A program made the position numbers and the translations under genes. A DNA stretch of 64,000 nucleotides from Taxawa tesnikishii (nom. ined.). Its lineage: Eukaryota > Ascomycota > Dothideomycetes > Dothideales. The DNA lies in assembly GCA_030247885.1 (NCBI GenBank), contig JAPDRO010000004.1, forward strand, positions 62,001-126,000, in the 5' to 3' direction. How positions within the stretch are numbered: position 1 is the first letter of the stretch; every line of letters begins with the position of its first letter. Shown here in pieces: positions 23,054 to 33,431 of the stretch. The notes under the pieces were generated by a model, which was given only the letters and a program-made list of their open reading frames with translations, did no database searches and was not told where the DNA came from.

Positions 23054-23965
23054 ATGGCAGCCACCACACCCACCCTCGGACCTACCGTCAAGATCTCCGC
23101 CGAAAACCAAAAGCAGATGCAGCATCTCTCAGATCTGCTGCACCTCCTCCACCATCGCAACCACAACCAACACCGCCGCAGCACCTGGTACCGCCACTTC
23201 TCCCTCTTCCGCCGCCAGCTCAACGACCTCCTTACCGATCTGACCACCCTTGCCATCGTTCCCGACACGCACCTCGCTCGGCATCGGAAGAAGACGCAAG
23301 ATCGCCAAACGCAGGCACGGATCGATGCCCGCGTCGCTTTCTGGCGTGATGCGCTAGTCCCGCGCTGTGCGCACGCCTTCTCGCAGCTCGTCGGCGATAA
23401 CAGATTTGCAGTCATCGGCCTCGTGTTGATGGCAGTACTGAGTGAGGTGGCCAGAATCGCGGGGTTGGTGGTGAGGTATGAGGAGATGGGACAGATGGAG
23501 GTGGTGAGGGTGCTTGAGCGGTTTGCGAGAGAGCAGTGGGACGACGAGGCCAGTGAGAGGGCTGAGTCAGCGGGAGCGGAAAAGAAATCGAGTATTGGTG
23601 TGGGAGAAGATCTCGGAGAGGCGTTGGTGCGGGAGGATGTTGGGGAGGTGCTAAAGCGGGAGGAGAGGGGTGGGGAAGATCTGCCAGTGGTGCGGAGGAC
23701 AGTCCAAGCGAGGAAGAAGGAGACAACCGCTGGAAGCAATGCTGGTGAGGACAGAAATAGTGCTGTGTCGTCGGCACGGCAGAGTAGGGAAGCGAGCATC
23801 GTGGCGTCGCCGGCTACAGCATCGCCTACACTCAAGGAGTCAGGAAAAGAGAGGTTGACGAGCAAGGCAACAAAGCGTTCAGCGCAGGAGGGTGAGGTTG
23901 CACCGCCCCAGAAGAAGAAGAAAAAGAAGAAGAATGCCATTGATGAGCTATTCAGCGGTTTGTAA
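23054..23965 (+). CDS. RMP1: RNase MRP protein 1 (RMP1-like)
   Basis: Rmp1 is specific to RNase MRP, which cleaves pre-rRNA. A single exon gives 303 residues from MAATTPTLGPTVKISAENQK. I chose the ATG at 23054 because the upstream in-frame start would be GTG. The RMP1 RNA-binding domain is at about residues 20-125: LLHLLHHRNHNQHRRSTWYR, then FRRQLNDLL, and FWRDALVPRCAHAFSQLVGD with the hydrophobic FAVIGLVLMAVLSEVARI. The second half is acidic and Ser/Ala-rich. The end is a Lys run (KKKKKKKK) that can serve as a nuclear/nucleolar signal, then AIDELFSGL. Confidence 0.82.
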   Translation: MAATTPTLGPTVKISAENQKQMQHLSDLLHLLHHRNHNQHRRSTWYRHFSLFRRQLNDLLTDLTTLAIVPDTHLARHRKKTQDRQTQARIDARVAFWRDALVPRCAHAFSQLVGDNRFAVIGLVLMAVLSEVARIAGLVVRYEEMGQMEVVRVLERFAREQWDDEASERAESAGAEKKSSIGVGEDLGEALVREDVGEVLKREERGGEDLPVVRRTVQARKKETTAGSNAGEDRNSAVSSARQSREASIVASPATASPTLKESGKERLTSKATKRSAQEGEVAPPQKKKKKKKNAIDELFSGL

Positions 23966-24759
23966 CCGGATTCGAACAACATGCACAACAGCCTCTTCAT
24001 CTTCATTATAGCATCAACCAAGCAAGAAATTGCCCGTCACCTCAATCTATCTGCGAGGGTTTCCTTGCCCATACAGCCCAAGCCATGTCTTGGCTTATCG
24101 TATCATCTGTTCCCGTGTCCCAAGCCACCGAAGGCACCCTTATGCCTTCCTTCGTCTTGCTGTCAAGTTCGAACCTTGCCATGAGTGAAGCCTTTCGAAA
24201 GACCAGTCACAACCTATTGGCTTGCGACGGGAGACCGTAAGAGCCGAGGCAAAGCGGAAAGCCCTTCTCATCTTGTCCTTCTGGTGTTGTTCAGTCGATG
24301 AAGGAAGAGGAGGCCGATACATTCGTTCACCGGAACCACATCAAGGCAGGCGGTAAAGCTAGTGCGCTGGCAGAATCCCTGCTGTACTGACCCGTACACA
24401 GGGACCTGTCTGCGGACAGACTCGGTCCGCATCCGCGGCTTCGTCATCAGATGCATGTGCCTGCGGAACCCCTTCAAGACCAGTCATAGACTGGTGCTAT
24501 CAGATAAGTCCTAAATCTTTTCATATACCGTCGCCAAATATTCGTGTTTGGCTTGTCGATCGTGACCCGTTTCTGTACGTCAACTCCAAGGGGTCACAGA
24601 TCGAGGTTAGATGTGTCTAACAGAACGAACGCTCGTGTAGACGGTGAGAAGAAGCATGTTGGGAAAATGCCAATGGTCATCTCGTCTTTTCCTCGGAGGT
24701 AGGATGGGAGCACTACCTAGCAAGTTAGGTCTTCACCGCTTTCACTTAGCGGGGTCGAA
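23966..24759. other. No gene seen
   Basis: 3' flank of RMP1. No coding signature, repeat or RNA gene that I can support. Confidence 0.5.
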
Positions 24760-24954
24760 ATGGATATCCATACTACCGTCCTCTCGCATTTGATCACAAA
24801 CCTCCAAGCCAGTCTTGACCAAGTCTCTTCACTGCAGAGTGAAGTGGAGAAGCTCATCTTCGAGATGGCTGCGAAACCCGTTCATTTGACTGACCACCGC
24901 ACTCATTGTACCCGACCCGCGACCAGTGCAACACTGGTCAGCAGAGGAGATTGA
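24760..24954 (+). CDS. Weak small ORF with coiled-coil-like stretch
   Basis: The 64-codon frame begins MDIHTTVLSHLITNLQASLD and continues QVSSLQSEVEKLIFEMAAKP, a heptad-like helix. The remainder looks like non-coding sequence, so a real gene would need a downstream splice that I cannot place. It is tail-to-tail with LAS21. Confidence 0.25.
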   Translation: MDIHTTVLSHLITNLQASLDQVSSLQSEVEKLIFEMAAKPVHLTDHRTHCTRPATSATLVSRGD

Positions 24955-25083
24955 TTGTTGTTCTACGGCACCACCAAAGACACGGTGAGAACGAGCACAA
25001 GATTTCGGGCAATGAGACCATCTTATGCAGTTCACATACAATTCCATAGACGTTTGATTCCTTCAAAGCCACAAGAAGTACTC

Positions 25084-28000
25084 CTATGCACCCAGCACCC
25101 ACAAACCACCTCCGACCAGCACATTGATCATCAAATGCCACGCCACAGCCCACGCCATAGCGTACAGGTACTTGGGACTGAAGACGGTCCAGATGAACAA
25201 ATGCGTCCGCAGCGCCGTACACGCACCCATCACAGCCAACGTGCTCGCTGCGACGAAGAGGGTAAGGTACGTCACATGTGCAAACCATGCTTCCGGAGGA
25301 GCTTCGGGGCAGCAGGGGCCGCAGTCGCGGGACCACGAGCAGCGGCAGCGAGACGCGCGCGCTCGTCCAAAACCCACGATCTTCCTTCCCTCTCTTCCCT
25401 CCTTCCGTTCGTCGCGTCGCCCTTCGCTGCCTTCAATCCATTCGCCTTCGCTGCCTTCAATCCATTCGCCTTCGCTCCACTCTTCGCTGCATCCTTCGAC
25501 ACGCTCGGCTTCGGTCCATCCACGGCTGCTTGGGGAGAACGTTGGAGAGCGAGAACGGCCGCAGTGCTCCACCACACGGGGCCGGCCCAGTTTGAGATGA
25601 ACAGTAAGACGCCGACGGCCAGGACGTTGTAGCCGCTGACACCGTTGTAAGCGTTGCTGAGGTCGATGCTTGAGATTCCGTTCGAGTTTCCCATTGCGAA
25701 GAAGGAGACGTGGGTGCAGAGGAGGGTTGTGATGGTTAGTGGGAGGGTTGAAACTGCTGAAGAGGGCAAAGAATTGGAGGCTAACGTTGATGTTGGTGGT
25801 GGCGTGGTAGAGTAAGAGGAAGAAGAAGAAGAAGAAGAAGAAGAAGAAGAAGAAGAAGAAGAAGAAGAAGAAGAAGAAGAAGAAGAAGAAGAGGAAGATG
25901 AAGAAGAAGAGTTGATGAGGGAGGTGAAGAACTCGAGCTGCAGTTCGAAGATCAAAAAGAGCGGGATATTCTGCACGCGTGTTTGCGTAACGAGCAGGAG
26001 CGTGAGTAGGTCGTGGAGGCGTTCCGGAAGCGATGGGCCTGCTCATTCGTTCGCGTCAGCTGCCAATTCAGCAACACAATCCGTTGTGGAACGATCCACC
26101 TTCTTTCCTCTCGATCCAGCAAAGTCTTGCGTTCGAACCTCGCTAGTCAAGAATGGGAACAACGTACCTTTCACCCTCATCCCGCTTCCTCCAGCCCAGA
26201 CCATGCCGCCCACAACCCCTACCAGCGCCATCCCCAGCGCAACAAATACAGTCAACGCTTGCAGCACCAAATCCCACTGCGCACTCCACTCCCTAACCTT
26301 GCTTCCCAGCGTTCCCACCAATTCAGGCGCATCTGCGTATGTGAAGTTCAACTTGAAGACCACGGCCGGCAACACCATAGCGATTGCGCAACTCGCCGCG
26401 AGTTCCGGCTGCATGATGTTGATAAAGGTATGGCGGGTGAGTTTGACGGTGAGATGGAGGTAGGTCGCCAGGACCAGGATCCACAGCAGGATGTGATGGG
26501 CGGAGAAGAAGGTGTGTGCGATGTCCGGGGCGCCGGCGTGTTTCTGACCGGTTTGGTTCCAACGTGTGAGCAAGCGGTGAGAGGCAAGCAGGAGTGCTGC
26601 GGATATGGCATGACCGCGAAGGGATGTGGAAGTGCGGGCACTGTGGGCCTGTCAGCTGTTTGAGCTCGAATGCAGTACAAGGGATGGAAAGCCGGTGTGT
26701 CCTGATGTGGATACAGTGGCTGTAGGACTGGAGCTGTACGTACGCTCGGGCATAAAGACACAGGGTCCAGGCGCATGTGATCCAATACCAGAAGTGCTGC
26801 TCCTCCTCCACGTAGCTGCTTGCGAACATCATGATACCGTAGAGCAATGTCACGAGGGTGAAGAAGAGGCCGGAGAAGGTGGGCAGCCATGGTTTCTTCA
26901 CAGCGCAAAGCGCCAGCATGACAGAAAGCCCGGCCAAGAACATGCCACTGACGAGGCTCGAAACAGCGTAACTGCTTGCCGTGTTGCTCATTGTTCTCTG
27001 CGCAGCATGCAGGAACTGCAACACAGTTAGCGAACTCCTCTTCACAGTCCAACAGCTCACTCAGACATACAGCCATCACCTCCCCAAACTCGTTAGTCCC
27101 CTGGAGGCGAGCTCCGTTCTTTTCCGTCTCTGACTCCCTGCATGCACCCCTGACGCTGCTCCACCTGCACTCCAACTCTTCCTTTCCCTCGGGCATTTCT
27201 CCACAACTCCTTTCAAGATCCTCAACCTTCCTCACCGCGTCCTTCGCAAAAGCACCTTCCTCGCCATACTTCGCCCTCACAATGCCCAACATCTGCAACG
27301 CATTCGCATACAGCAACTTCAGCGCATCATCCTCGCTCCAGAACCACAACAACTCCCTCGCAAACACGCCCAAACTGTTCCTCGGCACGGGAACGCCCAG
27401 CAATCCCGCCAGCGTAGGCACAAGGTCCGACTGCTCGACGGTGCGGTAGAAAGAAAACTCCGTTCCCTCTCTCGGGCGCATGGGGGCGTCGTACTCACTC
27501 TGCCCCGACCCTGGTGGGTTTAAGAACAGACCTTTCCCTTGCGAATCACGGAGCTTCGGGCTCATGAAAACAAGCGCAGGGCTTGTCTCGCCAGGCGCAC
27601 TTCCGCCATGATTGCCTGCGGAGTTCATCCCGTGGTCGCCCGCGAGCACAAGCAGCGTATCCTCGAGGTGATGTTCCGTTTCGATAGCCTCGAAAATCTT
27701 CTTCACGAGGCCATCCATCTCGCGCTGCTTCGGCAGCATATTCGGACTCAGCGGGCCTGCTTTGTGGCCGATGTGGTCCAGGCCAAGGTAGTGCATGATC
27801 AACGCATCCCAATCCTGGCGCCCAAGCTCGGAGGGGATATGGCGCGTTACGTTGTTGTCGACTTCTGTGAAATCCTGGAGGGTGGCATTGAGGTTCAGCT
27901 ATATACTCTTCTAACGTACAGACACCTCGCAGCTTCGCGAGAGATGAGCCGGGAAAGCAAGGCTGGGAGGGACCAGGACTGACCGAAACAAAAAGCTGCT

Positions 28001-28749
28001 CGTGCCATCGGCGCGCGTGAAGAAGGAGGGGAAGAGTTTCAACCACGTGTCGTCGCCGTAGAATGCTATCCTGCCATCTGCCTCCTTTGATTCGTGCAAG
28101 TGATGTATAATCTGCGCGAGCCAGGTGTCTTGGGTAGCGAGGGAGGAGCTTGTATCGCTCTCGGCAAAGTTCAGGATCACGTCGAGGAAGGAGGGGACGG
28201 AGCCTGTGGTTAGCGCTTTCACTCGAGGCATAGTAATTGTAGGAGGAGTAGCGTGCGCTGTGAAGGGAATGGCATCGCCAGAGCGAATGAGACTGGCCGA
28301 GGTCAGTGGGCATTGCAGGAGAAGAGAGTAGGCCGTACCTTTGCGTGAACTCGAAACCCGATCCATGGCCGTATACAAAGTCACTATCATCGGTCAGCAG
28401 CAGCCAGTATGTTGGCACATAGTCTTCCAGCCCTTCCGTGCTGTAGACGGTGCGCGCAGCGCAAATCTCATGTCTCCCAGCACCTCTGCGCCGGTTTTAT
28501 CCCCATTCAAACCCACCTTCTCAAAGCATCAACGACCATAAAAACTACCTTGTCGAACACCCTCTTCGGCGGCTTGTAAGATTCTCCAAAAACCAGCTCT
28601 AGCTCTTGCTGCGCATCCTCAAAGCTCGCGAGTCCAGGGAGGAAAGGTTTGTAGGGGAAGAACCCTTTGGCGAACACTAGTAGCGCAACAACAAGTAGGA
28701 TGTTCGAAGACACCAGGCTGGTCTTTCGAAGCGCAGAGACAGAGGCCAT
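25084..28749 (-). CDS. LAS21: GPI ethanolamine phosphate transferase 2 (LAS21/GPI7)
   Basis: Las21/Gpi7 adds ethanolamine phosphate to the second mannose of GPI anchors in the ER membrane. Seven exons (28749-28517, 28383-28339, 28292-27984, 27874-27071, 27015-26740, 26648-26168, 26038-25084) give 1,034 residues after two bases are restored. An N-terminal signal anchor is followed by the alkaline-phosphatase-like domain: VFMVVDALR, SDFVYG, the Thr nucleophile region VKALTTGSVPSF, HYLGLDHIGHKAGP and LAGDHGMNSAGNHGG. Then come many membrane helices ending ISSIDLSNAYNGVSGYNV, WAGPVWWSTAAVL and the C-terminal ALRTHLFIWTVFSPKYLYA. A poly-Ser tract interrupts the membrane part. Frame slips lie at the five-A run 27990-27994 and the four-G run 25306-25309 (plus strand). 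Confidence 0.93.
25816..25911. repeat. (GAA)n/(TTC)n microsatellite inside LAS21
   Basis: About 32 near-perfect GAA units on the plus strand, read as TCT/TCC serine codons by LAS21. The encoded poly-Ser falls after the segment IFELQLEFFTSLIN. Most other relatives have only a short loop there (from general knowledge of the family). The tract length is likely variable between strains. Confidence 0.85.
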
Positions 28750-29550
28750 GGTGGTGTTGTGGATCGATGGGTGTTTGGGCGTGGAGGAGCTGCGTGTTGA
28801 AGGAATTCAAGGTGCGGACGGTTCGCCAGGCCGCATAGTGTTAGTCCGTGCCGATTCCTCTTGTCCTTGTTAGTTTGCATGAAATGTTAATATGTAGAGT
28901 ATCGATGGTGGTCAGAGCGTGACCCTGAACAGAGCAGATGGTTCGCGATTTGTGCGCGTGGGCATGGTGGGGAGAAGATGGGCACGATGGAGAACTCAAC
29001 TCAATTCAACCCAAAACATCGACATCGATCTTCTCCTACTCCGTCAATTTGCGGGAGACATCACGTTGGTAGCACCAGAGTAGAGCAGAGTTTGGTGGGC
29101 AAGAGGCATCGATTGCGAGCCAGCTATGTAAACCATCCTCCAGAGCAATGCACCTCCAACCTCTTTCAAAAAGATACATGATTTCTTAACACATACTCCG
29201 TGTGGTGGACAGTATGAAAGAATGAAAGGAATGACAGTGTGGAAGCGCAGCGAGAAGCAATGACAACTTGGAGTAGTCATGCTGTGATTAAGCTGGCCAG
29301 AGGGAGCAATGACGAGCCAGGCAGACGTCGGTGCGTGCGAAACAGACAGCAAAGATCAACAGAAACAAACACAAAAGCGGCCAGAAACCGGGGGTATCTC
29401 GTACAACAAGGCGACACCCTCAACGAGGTGTTACCTCCAAACATCCTGAAGACTCTGATGAGCCAACCATGGAGGTCATCCAACGACTGATCCAGAAGAC
29501 CGCCGATGATGCAACCGAGGACAACTGAGAGTGGTTAGGGCCAACTGCAG
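28750..29550. other. LAS21 promoter side and 3' flank of the Mei2-like gene
   Basis: Head-to-tail interval on the minus strand, about 800 bp. No further gene is supported. Confidence 0.5.
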
Positions 29551-32012
29551 TTAAGACTGCTCAGAGTCAAAGTCGTCGACACCCTGGTCGTCGGTGCCGT
29601 CGAGATAGGCGGAGGGGACCACTCGTGGGAGCCATACGCTAGCGACGGCTGGAATTGGGCGGGATTGCCCACGAAGTGAGACGGACCACCAATCTGTTGA
29701 GGAGGTGTGAATGGAGATGGGTCACTGAACTGCTGGGCAGGCGCGAACTGAGATGGACCAGCGAATTGCTGAGCAGGCGCGAACTCGGACGGACCGCTGA
29801 ACTGCTGAGGAGATGGAGGGCCGAAGCGCTGGGGATGACGTTGCACTTGCTGGGAGTGACCTTGAATGCCGCGCTGCGTCTGAGTAGTCTGCATGGCGGA
29901 CTGCTGCTCCTCAGCAATGGCACGAGGAGTGCCACGATCGTATGCGGAAACACGACGGCGATCGTTGCGACCATCCTGCTGCTGACGGTTGAACAAGCCC
30001 ATGGTGCCGGCGTTCTGGGTGCTCCTGACCAGCTTGTAGTAGTTGTCAGAAGGCGGGAATGGCATCTCGTCGCCGGGCTTTAGACCCTCGGGGATCTCGC
30101 CATACTCCAGATTGATGAAGGTGAAGAAGACCTTGGGACGGTATGTGTCGACCTCCAGCATTACAGAACTGTTGCGAAACTTGGCAACCAGGCAGTCCTG
30201 GCCCTGAATGGTCGCGTAGGAGGCCGCAATGCTCTTTTCGCGGTAGTAACCCGGAAACGGTCTACCGACAACGCGCTGGAAGAAGGTGATAATATGCTCC
30301 GGTGCGGTAAAGTTGACGAAGGAGTAACCGACGTTACAACCGTTTGTGAAGTCTATACGCAGATACACGAAGTCGTAATAGCCTCTCAACCCGTTGCTGT
30401 CGAGAAGCTCCAGGAGCTCTTTCTGCCCGACACGCTTGGGGACGTTGCGTATCATGATGGTGGTACGAACGTCTCCACCACGGACGATCCTACCGAGGTC
30501 GACGAGGTGCTGCGGGTCTTCGGGCTTCTTGCTGGGCGAGCCATGGTGGGTTCCGATCTGCATTATCTTTCCGTTGCGGTGAGGTACTGCCGGGTTGCCG
30601 TGGCCGGACCCGTTGCCTGGGAACTGTGGAAAGGCCGACTGGGACTGGGCATGTGGAGAGGTGTCGAACCGAGCGTGCGTATAGTGCGCGAGCTGGGATC
30701 CAGGCACTGGTTGGCCATTGGCGTGGGCAGTGCGACCTGTTGCAGAGATCTGCATGCCCTCGAGATCGTCAACGAGTTCGCCGTCGACGTCTTCCAGAGC
30801 GTCAGGGTCGGGTCCTGGCGCATTCGGATGCTTGTAACGCACGTATCGATTTGGAGCATAGTCGGAAGTGGTAACAGCGAGGTTCTGCGGCGAAGAAATG
30901 TAAGTGACGTAACTGGAACAGGCATCTTTCGGAAGAAAGGGAACACTTACGCCAAGGTTGTTAACCTTGCCATTGCTGCTGTAAGCGACGGCGGCTGTCG
31001 CGGCACGAAGTGAGAAGTATTCGACGCGGAATCGGAGGAATGGGCCCTTCGCACTGAGGTCAAGAGCGAAAGTGCGAACTTCACCAAAGGCCTGCGCAAA
31101 CTTGCGGATCTGGTTGCGGGCCTCGTTGTGGTCGAACAGCGCGAGACTGCCCAGGAACTCCGCGGTGAACCAGACTTGGCCGTCAAACTTCGAGATGCGT
31201 TGCGCGGCCTTGTTGTTGGTGTCATTGCCGAAATAACGATGGCACGAGATGAATCTAGCGTGGACGGTGGACAACGCAGTGGCGAAGAGATCAGGCGCAG
31301 CAGCGGCATCACGAAGGTCGTCAAACCAGAGGAAGACTTCGCCCTTGCGGTTGCCGTCAGCGCAGTCGTTGAGTACAGCGACCTCTGCAATGATCCTGTT
31401 CACCAAGCCAACCTGGTTGCTTGTGTCAGCGTTCTCAGATTCATGCTTTGTGCCACAAAAACTCACATCGTTCAGGGCTTGCAGGTACCGCCGGCGGTAT
31501 GTTGGGCGGTTGGGATCCTCGCCGCGCGGGGACGGCGGCATCAAATCAAGCCATTCCGGTGGTATGTTCTCCAGCAGCACGTAACGGCCCTGGTAAAGGT
31601 TCGGATCCCCATCGGTAGTAAACTCCGGGCCTTCAAGAGCGGACGGCTGCGAGATGACCTTGGGAGCTTGATCGGTAGCTGGGCGAATAGGGATCACTGG
31701 GGCGTAGTCCAGCTCCGAGTCGGCATTGAGGAGCTTCATCTTGTTCGCGGCTGCTGGCTCAAAGTTCTGGACGTCTCCACGGAGGCGGGACCGTGCTGGA
31801 GATGTGGACCAAGGGCCCTGCTGATTTGCCGGAAACGCAGCAGTGCGAGGGCGCGTGGTGTTTGCCGCTGGGATGTCCAGTGGTTCTGGGCGCGACACGC
31901 CCGGACGAAAGCCGGTTGGTTGCTGGACACTAGCACGGCCAGCCTTGACTGGGGTCGGGTTGCCGACCTGTGGCTTTGGCATGGCGAAGCGGTTGATGTT
32001 CGACATCATCAT
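29551..32012 (-). CDS. Mei2-like RNA-binding protein
   Basis: Mei2 proteins bind RNA through a C-terminal RRM and control meiosis in fission yeast; filamentous fungal homologues are less studied. Three exons (32012-31467, 31412-30951, 30884-29551) give 780 residues after one base is restored. The N-terminal region is Pro/Ser-rich. A degenerate central RRM-like region has VWFTAEFLGSLALFDHNEAR. The hallmark Mei2 RRM is RTTIMIRNVPKRVGQKELLE with YDFVYLRIDF, GYSFVNF and VVGRPFPGY. A Gln/Pro-rich tail repeats the FAPAQQF pattern. Both introns (54 and 66 nt) are multiples of three without stops. The last frame slip (four-G run at 29614-29617) restores an acidic end, YLDGTDDQGVDDFDSEQS, and moves the stop to 29551. 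Confidence 0.88.
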
Positions 32013-33431
32013 GCTGGCAAGGTCAGATCAGCAACTGCAAGAAGGGCGGTAGTCATGTGGGGATTGCGAACTTACGATAATAACGTCACCGGAAGTGAAC
32101 GATCACAGACCGTCAACAAAGAAAACTCTGTTGCAGAAGAGACTTGTTAGCGTACAGTTCCGCAAGACGCGGAGGTTGCAGTCCAGATCCGGGTACGCAG
32201 ACGGTGGCAGCAACGGCAAGCAACAGCAAACAGTACTCGGTCGGAAACGTGGACGGTAGTTGTGCACAGGGGTGCTCGTACGGTACTTCCGGCGTGGTAG
32301 TACAAGGGGCAACAGTACAGGTGGTGGTACAGTGAGTGGACGACCTGCAATACGAATACGTTAATGTGATGAAGGGTGTTGATGATAAAGAGGGTTGGTG
32401 ATGAAGAGGGTTGAAGGTGATGGGGTGTCGTTGGTGGGTGAGTGTGATATGTGAGGTGAAGTCTGCCTTCAGGTGAAGGTTGACTTCAGGAGAAAAAGTC
32501 GAAGTCGGATGATAGTGAGAGGAAGGAACGATGGAGAAAGGTTGGCAGCGGTGGTCTTTTTGATCTTTCGCGCGGCAGAAGCCAGGGCGGTGAAGGGGAG
32601 GCAGCTAACCGTATACAGGAAGAAAAGTTAAATGGCTGACAGAAAGTGGACGAGAGACGCGCTTTCCGGATTAGGATAAGTTGCTCTTGCGAACAGGCGG
32701 AAACAACTCCTCAGAATCGCCCTTGTAGGCTGGATCGACCAATCGAGCGAAGACGGGGTGGAGACTTCATCAAACCAGTTTGTCAGAGGTGGAAGAGCGG
32801 TCAAGGTGAGGAAAGTTCACTTGGGAAGTCAGTGGGATGAAGTCGGGATGGGAACCATGGCTCCTTAAGAAGTCAACTGCTGAGGCGGGGCTTTTTCACC
32901 TTGATGGACGTGGGAAAATCGTCAACGAAAAGCGGAACCATCATGTACAGAATCGTGTCTATCTATCCCTGTAACTTCCAGGCACTTTCGGATGCTCTAA
33001 GAGCGTGGTAAAAGTGGTTGGCTGTGAAGTAGAGTATGATCGTATCCAGGAGGCAGTCCCCGTACAACGCCCGGGCTGCGATTGCCTGGATGGCGCAAGA
33101 ACTCCTGGTCCAAGCTCTCTAGCGTGAGCTGGACCGCGGATCAGCGGTCCCGCTAAACCCTATGGAAGTGACAGCTTGGCAGGGCCTACTCGGCCTCCGA
33201 CCTCGTCCAAAGCGCGTTCGGACGCGTAGGTGCAGCAATGAGCGCAGATTGAGTGGCCTAACCGCAAGAACGGAAAAAACATAGGAAATTCTCGTCCTGT
33301 TCTGTGCCTGCACCGCGCGAAGGGCTCAATCCCCGTTTATCGGTTTGAGGTTCCATGTATTGACGGAGACGGAGCGGTCCCCCTGAGCTCGTTGCCATCT
33401 GCATCCATCGTCTCAGCACAGCAGTGACGCA
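32013..33431. promoter_or_regulatory. Long divergent upstream region between Mei2-like gene and SEC15
   Basis: About 1.4 kb. Just upstream of the Mei2-like start there is a plausible 5'-leader intron on the minus strand (GTAAGT near 32075, CCAG at about 32016). The rest shows T/G-rich and A/G-rich stretches typical of a long leader. No coding gene is supported. Confidence 0.45.

Noticed and set aside
23026-24021. 331-codon minus ORF opposite RMP1
   Set aside because: Shadow frame. The plus strand carries the recognisable RMP1 domain and correct start.
25084-26046. Minus-strand frame with a long Phe run, and a Lys/Glu-rich plus reading of the same tract
   Set aside because: Both are readings of the GAA microsatellite. 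The LAS21 frame reads it as serine and is the only one flanked by conserved sequence.
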